Below are positions 1 to 6,738 of a stretch of DNA of 18,170 nucleotides, piece after piece. The DNA is from JAWXUE01 sp044432865 (GTDB taxonomy: Bacteria > Bacillota_I > Bacilli_A > Acholeplasmatales > Anaeroplasmataceae). Under the pieces are notes generated by a model. It saw only the letters and a list, made by a program, of their open reading frames with translations, ran no database searches and was not told where the DNA came from. Positions within the stretch are counted from its first letter, which is position 1, and each line of letters opens with the position of its first letter. The translations under genes were made by a program, and so were the position numbers. The DNA lies in NCBI GenBank assembly GCA_044432865.1, contig JAWXUF010000023.1, forward strand, positions 1 through 18,170, read 5' to 3'.

Positions 1-1240
1 CAACCATATCTCCATTTGGATAATTAACTCTTAAGAAATCATATTCTTTTGAATTCATTGCTTTAATTAACTCTTCAGTAATTTCAACACATTTCATTGC
101 TGGTGCTTGATCGAAACTAATATTATCTGAAGGTATTTCAACAAATGTTTCTAAATCTTCATTAAATTTACCACTTTTGTTTCCGTTGAAGAAGTAAGTA
201 ACGTGACCATATTTTTGTGTTTCGCTTATTGCATATTGATTAATATTATTGTTAACTAAGTATTCACCTAATGTATTTGTAATTTCTGGTGGTGAAACTA
301 AGTAATTTGTTGGAATATTTAAGTCTCCATCGTATTGTAAAATCCCTGCATAATAAACAGAAGGCGCATTACCTCTATCAAATTTATCAAAGTTTTTATC
401 TTCAAATGCTAGAGAAATTTCAATTGCTCTATCACCTCTAAAGTTTAATAATACAACTGAATCATTATCTACAATTTTACCAACTGGATTTCCATCTTTT
501 GCAATAACAAAATTTGGTAAATTTTGATCTGTAATTCCTTCATTTTCATTTCTAAATGTTTCGATTGCCTCAGTAGTAGAAGAGAACGCTCTACCAATTG
601 CATGTACGTGTGTATTATAACCTAATTCAACCATACCCCAATCAGCTTCATATCTATCCATAGTGATTTTCATACGACCACCACCAGATGCTATTTGAGC
701 ATTGAATGTATTGTCATTTAATTGAGTAAATAAGTTTTCTAATTCATCAACAAATTCTAAAGCTGAAGTAGAAGGTACATCTCTTCCGTCTAACATGATA
801 TGACATCTTACATTAGCAACTTTATTTTCTTTTGCTTTTTTAACAAACTCAAATAAATGTGTGATGTTTGAATGTACATTTCCGTTTGATAATAAACTTA
901 TAAAATGTAAAGTTGTTTTGTTATCATTAACATTTTTTACAGCGTTAGTCCATGTAGAACTTGCAAAAATTTTCCCTGAATCAATTGACTCATTTACTAA
1001 TTTAGCACCTTGAGAGTAGATTTGTCCACAACCTAATGCGTTATGTCCAACTTCACTATTTCCCATGTCATCATCACTTGGTAAACCAACTGCACAACCA
1101 TGTGCTTTCAATCTTGTATAAGGATAATTTGCATACAAACTATCAAGTGTTTTTGTGTTTGCCATAGTAACGGCATCACCTAATCCAGAAGCAGAAAAAC
1201 CTACTCCATCCATAATTACTAATAATACTGGTTTTTTCAT
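1..1240 (-). CDS. gpmI: 2,3-bisphosphoglycerate-independent phosphoglycerate mutase (partial, C-terminus outside window)
   Basis: Glycolytic enzyme interconverting 3- and 2-phosphoglycerate in the cytoplasm with two metal ions and a phosphoserine intermediate. The first 413 residues are present. MDGVG near the N-terminus (residues 10-14) supplies the first metal-binding Asp, and GNSEVGHNALG carries the nucleophilic Ser62. HVH in NTHVHAIGR and RGDRA of the phosphotransferase-linked domain follow. The reading frame runs off the left edge at NYPNGDMV, just before the expected GHTG metal-binding motif, so roughly 100-150 residues are missing. The wording GLPSDDDMGNSEVGHNALG and RVNYPNGDMV resembles the plant/protist-like subtype more than the Bacillus form (GLPEGQMGNSEVGH). 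The start is ATG at 1238-1240, preceded by GGAGGATT on the minus strand. A minus-strand -10 TATAAT lies at 1270-1275. It is divergent from nrdD. Identification is secure; the subtype is from remembered family patterns. Confidence 0.95.
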   Translation of the reverse strand, partial: MKKPVLLVIMDGVGFSASGLGDAVTMANTKTLDSLYANYPYTRLKAHGCAVGLPSDDDMGNSEVGHNALGCGQIYSQGAKLVNESIDSGKIFASSTWTNAVKNVNDNKTTLHFISLLSNGNVHSNITHLFEFVKKAKENKVANVRCHIMLDGRDVPSTSALEFVDELENLFTQLNDNTFNAQIASGGGRMKITMDRYEADWGMVELGYNTHVHAIGRAFSSTTEAIETFRNENEGITDQNLPNFVIAKDGNPVGKIVDNDSVVLLNFRGDRAIEISLAFEDKNFDKFDRGNAPSVYYAGILQYDGDLNIPTNYLVSPPEITNTLGEYLVNNNINQYAISETQKYGHVTYFFNGNKSGKFNEDLETFVEIPSDNISFDQAPAMKCVEITEELIKAMNSKEYDFLRVNYPNGDMV

Positions 1241-1269
1241 ATAATCCTCCATAAAAATTTATTCACTTT

Positions 1270-1275
1270 ATTATA
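1270..1275 (-). promoter_or_regulatory. Probable -10 element of gpmI promoter
   Basis: TATAAT on the minus strand, 30 nt upstream of the gpmI ATG, gives a leader of suitable length. No good -35 hexamer is obvious at 17 nt spacing in this AT-rich stretch, so only the -10 is called. Confidence 0.5.
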
Positions 1276-1390
1276 CCATATTTACAATAAAATATTAAAT
1301 AATATAGTAAAAAAAATGATTGTTAAATTGTTACAAGTATTTTATCCTTTAAATAAGCCGTTTTTTGTTATATTTATTATTGTAAATAAT

Positions 1391-1419
1391 TTGAATATTT
1401 CTATTTCAATTTTTATTAT
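1391..1419 (+). promoter_or_regulatory. Possible nrdDG-dut promoter
   Basis: TTGAAT (1391-1396), a 17-nt spacer, then TATTAT (1414-1419). It would give a leader of about 120 nt containing the inverted repeats at 1453-1495. The base composition makes chance matches likely. Confidence 0.35.
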
Positions 1420-1452
1420 CAATTTTGTTGTTGTTACAACATAATTTTACTG

Positions 1453-1495
1453 ACACTAAATTTAAGTGAAAAAACATAGTGTATTTCACTTGTGT
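1453..1495 (+). promoter_or_regulatory. Inverted repeats in nrdD leader, possible NrdR-like operator
   Basis: CACT (1454-1457) and AGTG (1465-1468) flank AAATTTA, giving a near-palindrome of 15 nt. AAGTGAAA (1464-1471) is an exact inverted complement of TTTCACTT (1484-1491) across 12 nt. TAGTGT (1477-1482) and TTGTGT (1490-1495) match the right half of the NrdR box. NrdR, the Zn-finger/ATP-cone repressor, controls ribonucleotide reductase genes from paired 16-bp boxes in many Bacillota. The half-sites here do not fall into two clean boxes at the usual spacing, so NrdR is only a suggestion. Confidence 0.3.
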
Positions 1496-1543
1496 TTATA
1501 GAAAAAAAAGGTTAGAATTAATGGCAAGAAGGGTGTGAAAATT

Positions 1544-3670
1544 ATGTCGAATTTTAACATAAAGAAAAAAGATGGAAGTTTAGAAGAATATAATTGTAAT
1601 AAGATAAAAACTGCAGTCAGTAAAAGTGCATCAAGAGTTATGGTTACCCTAACAAATGATGAATTAAATAGCATTTGTAGTGAAGTTGAATTTGAAATTA
1701 TTGAAAATAACTATGATATAGTTCCAATTTTAGAAATGCATAATCTTGTAGAAGCAACTTTAGAAAAACATAACACTTTTGTAGCTAAGAGTTACAGAGA
1801 TTATAGAAACTATAAACAAGATTTTGTTCATATGCTTGATGATGTATATAGTAAAAGTCAATCAATTATGTATATTGGAGACAAAGAAAATAGTAATACA
1901 GATAGTGCATTAGTATCTACTAAAAGAAGTTTAGTATTTAATCAATTGAATAAAGAATTATACAAAAAATTCTTTTTAAATGTTGATGAAATTCAAGCTA
2001 CAAATGATGGTTATATTTATATCCATGATATGAGTGCTAGACGCGATACAATGAACTGTTGTTTATTCAACGTAGAAGCAGTGTTAAAAGGTGGATTTGA
2101 GATGGGTAACATTTGGTATAATGAACCTAAAACATTAGATGTTGCATTCGATGTTATTGGTGATATTGTATTATCAACTGCTGCTCAACAATACGGAGGA
2201 TTTACAGTTCCTTCTTTAGATATGATTTTAGCACCTTTTGCTGAAAAATCTTATAATAAATATGTTGAAGAATTAATATCTTATGGAGTTGAAGAGTCTA
2301 AAATAAATGAAATTGCTTTATGTAAAGTTAGAAAAGAAATGAAACAAGGTTTTCAAGGTTTAGAATATAAATTTAATACTATTGGATCAAGTCGTGGTGA
2401 TTATCCATTTATTACTGTTTCTTTTGGTACTGGTACAAAACAATTTGAAAAAATGGCATCTGAGGAATGTCTAAGAGTTAGAATGGGTGGGCAAGGTAAA
2501 AAAGGATTTAAAAAACCGGTTTTATTCCCTAAATTAGTTTTCTTATATGATGAGAATCTTCATGGTGAAGGAAAAGAATTAAATGATCTATTTGAAATTG
2601 GATTAGAATGTAGTAGTAAAACGATGTATCCTGATTGGTTAAGTTTAACAGGAGAAGGATATATTGCTGATACATATAAAAAATATGGTAGAATTATTAG
2701 TCCTATGGGATGTAGAGCATTCTTATCACCTTATTATGAACGTGGTGGAATGTATCCTGAAGATGATAATGATAAACCAGTATTTGTAGGTAGATTTAAT
2801 ATTGGAGCTGTATCATTACATTTACCATTAATTTTAGCGAAATCTAAAAAAGAATCAAAAGATTTTTATGAAACATTAGATTATTACTTAGAATTAATTA
2901 GAGCATTACACAAAAGAACATATGCTTATTTAGGTGAAATGCATGCTTCAACAAATCCTCTTGCATACTGTGAGGGAGGATTCTTTGGTGGTACATTAAA
3001 ACCAAATGAAAAAATTAAACCTTTATTAAAAAGTGCAACTGCATCATTTGGATTTACAGCATTAAATGAATTACAACAATTATATAATGGTAAATCTTTA
3101 AAAGAAGATGGAGCATTTGCAGTTGAAGTATTAGAATATTTAAATAAAAAAGTAGAACAATTTAAAAAAGAAGATGGGTATCTTTATGCTTTATATGGTA
3201 CTCCTGCTGAAAATTTATGTGGATTACAAGCTGAACAATTTAAAACGTTATATGGAATTGTTGAAAATGTAAGTGATAGAGGGTATGTATCAAATTCATT
3301 CCACTGTCATGTATCAGAAGAAATATCTCCAATTGAAAAACAAGATTTAGAAGGTAGATTTTGGGAACTTTCAAATGGTGGTAAAATTCAATATGTAAAA
3401 TACAATGTTGGATATAATGTTGATGCAATTCGTACATTATTACTAAGAGCAATGAAAAAAGGATATTATGAAGGTGTTAATTTAGCGCTATCATATTGTG
3501 ATGAATGTGGTCATCAAGAATTAAATATGGATGTTTGTCCGAAATGTGGTTCTGATAATCTAACTAAGATTGACCGTATGAATGGGTATTTATCTTATTC
3601 AAGAGTAAGAGGAGATACTAGATTAAATAAAGCTAAAATGGAAGAAATTAAAGATAGGAAGTCAATGTAA
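1544..3670 (+). CDS. nrdD: Anaerobic (class III) ribonucleoside-triphosphate reductase, catalytic subunit
   Basis: Oxygen-sensitive glycyl-radical enzyme reducing ribonucleoside triphosphates to deoxy forms in the cytoplasm. The 708 residues match the family length. The N-terminal ~95 residues form an ATP-cone (KKDGSLEEYN at 7-16), the allosteric on/off domain. The middle is the ten-stranded barrel, with active-site cysteines expected at MNCCLFN and elsewhere. The C-terminus has a four-Cys zinc site (C652, C655, C665, C668) followed by RMNGYL, whose Gly681 should carry the radical. ATG at 1544 is chosen because AAGAAGGG (1526-1533) lies 10 nt upstream. An in-frame GTG at 1535 is almost against that Shine-Dalgarno and is unlikely. 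The stop overlaps the nrdG start (TAATG), so the activase is translationally coupled. RMNGYL in place of RVCGYL is a known variant. Confidence 0.97.
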   Translation: MSNFNIKKKDGSLEEYNCNKIKTAVSKSASRVMVTLTNDELNSICSEVEFEIIENNYDIVPILEMHNLVEATLEKHNTFVAKSYRDYRNYKQDFVHMLDDVYSKSQSIMYIGDKENSNTDSALVSTKRSLVFNQLNKELYKKFFLNVDEIQATNDGYIYIHDMSARRDTMNCCLFNVEAVLKGGFEMGNIWYNEPKTLDVAFDVIGDIVLSTAAQQYGGFTVPSLDMILAPFAEKSYNKYVEELISYGVEESKINEIALCKVRKEMKQGFQGLEYKFNTIGSSRGDYPFITVSFGTGTKQFEKMASEECLRVRMGGQGKKGFKKPVLFPKLVFLYDENLHGEGKELNDLFEIGLECSSKTMYPDWLSLTGEGYIADTYKKYGRIISPMGCRAFLSPYYERGGMYPEDDNDKPVFVGRFNIGAVSLHLPLILAKSKKESKDFYETLDYYLELIRALHKRTYAYLGEMHASTNPLAYCEGGFFGGTLKPNEKIKPLLKSATASFGFTALNELQQLYNGKSLKEDGAFAVEVLEYLNKKVEQFKKEDGYLYALYGTPAENLCGLQAEQFKTLYGIVENVSDRGYVSNSFHCHVSEEISPIEKQDLEGRFWELSNGGKIQYVKYNVGYNVDAIRTLLLRAMKKGYYEGVNLALSYCDECGHQELNMDVCPKCGSDNLTKIDRMNGYLSYSRVRGDTRLNKAKMEEIKDRKSM

Positions 3671-4161
3671 TGAAATTCCATAACATAACACATGATGATA
3701 TGTTAAATGGTTTAGGGTTAAGAGTTTGTTTATGGGTTAGTGGTTGTACTCATGCGTGTCTAGGATGCCATAACCCTGATACACATAATCCTAATATCGG
3801 AGTTGAATTCGATAGTAATTCTAAAAAAGAAATTTTCAATCAATTAGATAAAGATTATATATCTGGTATAACTATTACAGGTGGAGATCCTTTACATCCT
3901 TTTAATAGGGAAACTATTATAGAATTAGTAAAAGAAATAAAGTCAAAGTATACTTCTAAAAATATTTGGTTATACACAGGTTTTTTATTTGAAGAAATTA
4001 AAGATTTAGAATTGATTAAATACGTTGATGTTATTTGTGATGGTAAATTTGATATTAATAAAAGAAGTCCATCTTTAAAATGGGTTGGAAGCACAAATCA
4101 AAGAGTGATTGATGTTAATAAAACATTAATTAATAATAAAATTATTTTATTAGGAGAATAA
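3670..4161 (+). CDS. nrdG: Anaerobic ribonucleoside-triphosphate reductase activating protein (radical SAM)
   Basis: Activase that uses a [4Fe-4S] cluster and S-adenosylmethionine to install the glycyl radical on NrdD. Its 163 residues are typical for NrdG. The radical SAM motif CX3CX2C is present as C26, C30 and C33 (GCTHACLGCHNP). TGGDPL matches the SAM-binding GGE-like segment of the family, and WLYTGF with DVICDGKF match conserved NrdG blocks downstream. The start ATG shares one base with the nrdD stop, and dut begins two bases after the nrdG stop, so the three genes look like one transcript. Nothing appears truncated. Confidence 0.96.
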   Translation: MKFHNITHDDMLNGLGLRVCLWVSGCTHACLGCHNPDTHNPNIGVEFDSNSKKEIFNQLDKDYISGITITGGDPLHPFNRETIIELVKEIKSKYTSKNIWLYTGFLFEEIKDLELIKYVDVICDGKFDINKRSPSLKWVGSTNQRVIDVNKTLINNKIILLGE

Positions 4162-4163
4162 CT

Positions 4164-4652
4164 ATGAAAAGAGTAGCAACATTTGAATTTGTATCATTAA
4201 ATGAATTTCAAAAAGCATTTGATACTAATGTAGAAGATATGTACAATGAATTAAAGAAACCTTCAAGAGCTACTACAGGTTCTGCTGGGTATGATTTCTT
4301 TGCACCGTTTGATATTAAATTAAAACCTGGTGAAACGATTAAAATACCTACAGGTATCAGAGTAAGAATTGATGAGAATTATGTACTTAAACTATATCCT
4401 AGAAGTGGTTTAGGATTTAAATTTAGATTGCAGTTAAATAATACAGTAGGTATTATTGATAGTGATTACTACAATTCTGATAATGAAGGTCATATATTTG
4501 CTAAAATAACTAATGATTCAAATGAAGGATTAAATTTATCAATTAAAAAAGGTACTGGATTCATGCAAGGATTATTTTTAGAATACGGAATCACAACTGA
4601 TGATGAAGTTACTGAATTAAGAAATGGTGGATTTGGAAGTACTACTAAATAA
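4164..4652 (+). CDS. dut: Deoxyuridine 5'-triphosphate nucleotidohydrolase (dUTPase)
   Basis: Hydrolyses dUTP to dUMP and pyrophosphate. This keeps uracil out of DNA and supplies the thymidylate precursor, which fits an operon that makes dNTPs. All five trimeric dUTPase motifs are visible in the 162 residues: AGYDFFAP (41-48), PRSGLGFK (79-86), GIIDSDYYN (96-104), GTGFMQGLF (130-138) and the phosphate-covering tail RNGGFGSTTK (153-162). An N-terminal extension of about 35 residues precedes motif 1, longer than in the E. coli enzyme. AGGAG at 4152-4156 serves the ATG. It is the last gene of nrdD-nrdG-dut, followed at once by a terminator. Confidence 0.95.
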   Translation: MKRVATFEFVSLNEFQKAFDTNVEDMYNELKKPSRATTGSAGYDFFAPFDIKLKPGETIKIPTGIRVRIDENYVLKLYPRSGLGFKFRLQLNNTVGIIDSDYYNSDNEGHIFAKITNDSNEGLNLSIKKGTGFMQGLFLEYGITTDDEVTELRNGGFGSTTK

Positions 4653-4660
4653 AACTAAAG

Positions 4661-4692
4661 AGTTATAACATATATTTGTTATAACTTTTTTT
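4661..4692 (+). terminator. Intrinsic terminator after dut
   Basis: Stem AGTTATAAC (4661-4669) pairs with GTTATAACT (4678-4686) around an 8-nt loop and runs into a T tract (4686-4692). The stem is AT-rich but perfect. Confidence 0.8.
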
Positions 4693-4716
4693 AATACGCT
4701 TTCATTATAAAAAATA

Positions 4717-4745
4717 TTGTTAATGTATAAAAGTGGTAGTATAAT
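4717..4745 (+). promoter_or_regulatory. Promoter of the APC permease gene
   Basis: TTGTTA (4717-4722), a 17-nt spacer, then a perfect TATAAT (4740-4745), 27 nt before the start codon and just after the dut terminator. Confidence 0.75.
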
Positions 4746-4771
4746 AAATTAAAAGAGTAGGAGTTGTTAGT

Positions 4772-6157
4772 ATGGAATTAAAAAAGAAATATAATCTATT
4801 TACCGCAATTGCAATGGTTGTTGGAATAATAGTAGGATCAGGAGTTTTCTTCAAAGCATCTAGTGTATTAGATGCAGTAGAAGGTAATATGTATTTAAGT
4901 ATTCTTGCTTGGATTCTTGGTGGACTTGTAATGATAGTAAGTGCATATACATTTTCATTAATTGCTGCTAACTCTAAAAAAAGTGGCGAATTAGCTGATA
5001 TGGCTGAGGAAACTGTTGGTAGAAAGCATTCTTTTATACAATCATGGTACTGTACAATAATTTACTATCCATTATTAGTAGGTGTGTTAGGTTGGGTGTG
5101 TGCTGATTTCACATGTGTTCTATTTGGGATTGATAGTAGAGTATTGACTGTAGTGTTATCATTTGTGTATGTAATTGTTATGTTTGGATTTAATATGATT
5201 GCTCCAAAGATAGCTGGATACCTTCAAATATCTACAACTGTTATTAAGTTAGTACCATTAGTTTTCATGGCTATTGCTGGGTTGATATACGGATTAATAT
5301 CAAGTGATGGATTTATTGTGGAAAACTTCACTAGTACTTCAATGTTCTTTGGGAATGAAGGTTTCTTAGGTGCGTTATGTGGTACATGCTTTGCATATGA
5401 AGGTTGGATCGTAGCAACAACTATTTCAAAAGAATTAAAGGATCCTAAAAAAACATTACCAAGAGCATTAGTTATCGGTACTATAATTGTACTTTCTATT
5501 TATATTTTTTATTATATAGGATTATCGGGTACATTTGCTAATAGTGATTTTATTGAATATGGAAACTCTCAAATTCTTGCAGCTTTTAGTAAAATTACAG
5601 GTGGAATAGGTGGAACGATTTTATATATTTTTGTTGTTATTTCATGTGTAGGTACATTAAATGGTTTATGTATGGGTACTGCTAGAAACTTTAAATCAAT
5701 AGCTGATACTGATAACGGACCTAAACCAGAACTGTTCAAGTCTATTAATAGATTTAATATGAATACAGCATCAACAATTTGCGGGTTCATATTATCTTTA
5801 ATTTGGACAGGATGTTGGTTAACAATGTTATACATCGGTTTACATGGTGGAAAATATTGGGCAATAGATATTTCTGAATTAGTAATTATATTCGTATATG
5901 CAACTTATATCCCTATGTATATTTCTATAATAAGAAAAAGAAAAGATTTGAATATATTTAATCGCTTTGTTATGCCAATTCTTGCAATTGGAGCAGCGTT
6001 ATTAATGGTAGTTGCAGCATTTATTTCACATGGAATTTATGGATGCTTTGTATTCCTTATCTTCACTGGTGCAGTATTATTTATAGGTATGTTATTTTAT
6101 AAAGAAAAAATATCTACAGAAAACGAAACTCAAACAAAAGAGTTAGCTAATGAATAA
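4772..6157 (+). CDS. APC-superfamily amino-acid permease
   Basis: Integral membrane transporter of amino acids, 461 residues, with a LeuT-type fold and about 12 predicted membrane segments. TM1 holds the unwound substrate-binding motif GSGVF (residues 22-26), typical of amino acid/polyamine/organocation carriers. EGWIVATTISKELKDPKKTL gives the conserved glutamate in TM6 and the E-KDP-KTLP loop of this superfamily. The overall look is of the SteT/LAT-like exchanger or uncharacterised permease branch. The substrate cannot be told from sequence. AGGAG (4759-4763) is 8 nt before the ATG. The last 8 bases overlap the next gene, suggesting co-translation. No GAD-type antiporter signature or decarboxylase neighbour was seen. 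Confidence 0.88.
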   Translation: MELKKKYNLFTAIAMVVGIIVGSGVFFKASSVLDAVEGNMYLSILAWILGGLVMIVSAYTFSLIAANSKKSGELADMAEETVGRKHSFIQSWYCTIIYYPLLVGVLGWVCADFTCVLFGIDSRVLTVVLSFVYVIVMFGFNMIAPKIAGYLQISTTVIKLVPLVFMAIAGLIYGLISSDGFIVENFTSTSMFFGNEGFLGALCGTCFAYEGWIVATTISKELKDPKKTLPRALVIGTIIVLSIYIFYYIGLSGTFANSDFIEYGNSQILAAFSKITGGIGGTILYIFVVISCVGTLNGLCMGTARNFKSIADTDNGPKPELFKSINRFNMNTASTICGFILSLIWTGCWLTMLYIGLHGGKYWAIDISELVIIFVYATYIPMYISIIRKRKDLNIFNRFVMPILAIGAALLMVVAAFISHGIYGCFVFLIFTGAVLFIGMLFYKEKISTENETQTKELANE

Positions 6158-6590
6158 AGTTTTAATTGATGCTGATGCATGTCCTGTATGGAGAATTGCT
6201 GTAAAGATATGCAAAGAGAATGATGTTGAATATGTACTTGTTTGTGATGTTTCTCATCAATTTAAAGAAGAGTTCAATGTTGTGTATGTTGATGGTGGAG
6301 CAGATGCAGCTGATTACAAAATAGTTGCACTAACTAATTCAGGTGATGTTGTTATTACACAAGATTACGGTCTTGCCACAATGGTTTTATCCAAGTCTGC
6401 ATATGCTATTAATCAAAATGGAATGATTTATGATGATAAAAATATTATGGGATTGTTAGAAAGTAGAGCTTTCAATGCTAAAATGAGAAGAACTAAAAAG
6501 GCTCATATTAAAGGACCTAAAAAAAGAATTGAGGACCAAGATGTTAGTTTCAGAGATTCATTTACTAAATTAATATTAAAAATAAAATAA
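6150..6590 (+). CDS. YaiI/YqxD family protein (UPF0178, DUF188)
   Basis: Conserved small cytoplasmic protein, 146 residues, matching the YaiI (E. coli)/YqxD (B. subtilis) family throughout. The N-terminus VLIDADACPVW (4-14) is diagnostic. It is followed by DGGADAADYKIV, VITQDYGLA and the C-terminal arginine/lysine-rich stretch ending FRDSFTKLIL. The clustered acidic residues recall PIN-like nuclease folds, but no activity is established for the family as far as I know. The start overlaps the permease stop by 8 nt, and only a weak ribosome binding site precedes it, so translation is probably coupled. A strong terminator follows. Confidence 0.9.
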   Translation: MNKVLIDADACPVWRIAVKICKENDVEYVLVCDVSHQFKEEFNVVYVDGGADAADYKIVALTNSGDVVITQDYGLATMVLSKSAYAINQNGMIYDDKNIMGLLESRAFNAKMRRTKKAHIKGPKKRIEDQDVSFRDSFTKLILKIK

Positions 6591-6596
6591 AAAAAT

Positions 6597-6627
6597 AAAA
6601 TACAACTCTAAAAGCGAGTTGTATTTT
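6597..6627 (+). terminator. Intrinsic terminator after the YqxD-family gene
   Basis: AAAATACAACTC (6597-6608) pairs perfectly with GAGTTGTATTTT (6616-6627) around a 7-nt loop, with further T-rich sequence. The A and T ends make it potentially active in both directions. Confidence 0.85.
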
Positions 6628-6671
6628 CATTTTAAAAATAATGTGAAAATAATGAATTTGATTAAAAATTG

Positions 6672-6700
6672 TTGTAATTTATACAATAATTTTATATAAT
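6672..6700 (+). promoter_or_regulatory. Promoter of the ABC transporter gene
   Basis: TTGTAA (6672-6677), a 17-nt spacer and TATAAT (6695-6700), about 39 nt before the ATG. A ribosome binding site AAAGGAG lies at 6725-6731. Confidence 0.65.
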
Positions 6701-6738
6701 AGTTACGTTATTATATTTATAATAAAAGGAGAAAAACT

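Larger units (their letters stand above)
1241..1543. other. Divergent intergenic region gpmI / nrdD
   Basis: About 300 bases without a convincing gene. The left 40 bases hold the gpmI ribosome binding site and -10. The right half holds a possible nrdD promoter, then a cluster of CACT/AGTG-type half-sites and an inverted repeat (1453-1495), then the nrdD ribosome binding site. No tRNA, riboswitch or longer hairpin was recognised, and the middle (about 1300-1390) is simply AT-rich. Confidence 0.6.

Noticed and set aside
1535..1537. GTG as the nrdD start
   Set aside because: It is one base from the AAGAAGGG site. The ATG at 1544 has normal spacing. The same reasoning rejects the GTGs at 11756 and 12345, the ATG at 14609, and the minus-strand GTG at 17739 as starts.
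1521..1538. A five-codon reading frame (MARRV) just before nrdD, as a leader peptide
   Set aside because: It coincides with the nrdD ribosome binding site, and with no stem or codon bias to support attenuation it is most likely chance.
1486..1674. A 62-codon minus-strand reading frame across the nrdD start
   Set aside because: It is antisense to the nrdD N-terminus, hydrophobic only because of T-rich DNA, and has no ribosome binding site.
3561..3670. RMNGYL in place of RVCGYL as a defective glycyl-radical site
   Set aside because: The Gly-Tyr-Leu core and the following GDTRLN block are as in many functional Bacillota NrdD proteins, and only the Gly is needed for the radical.
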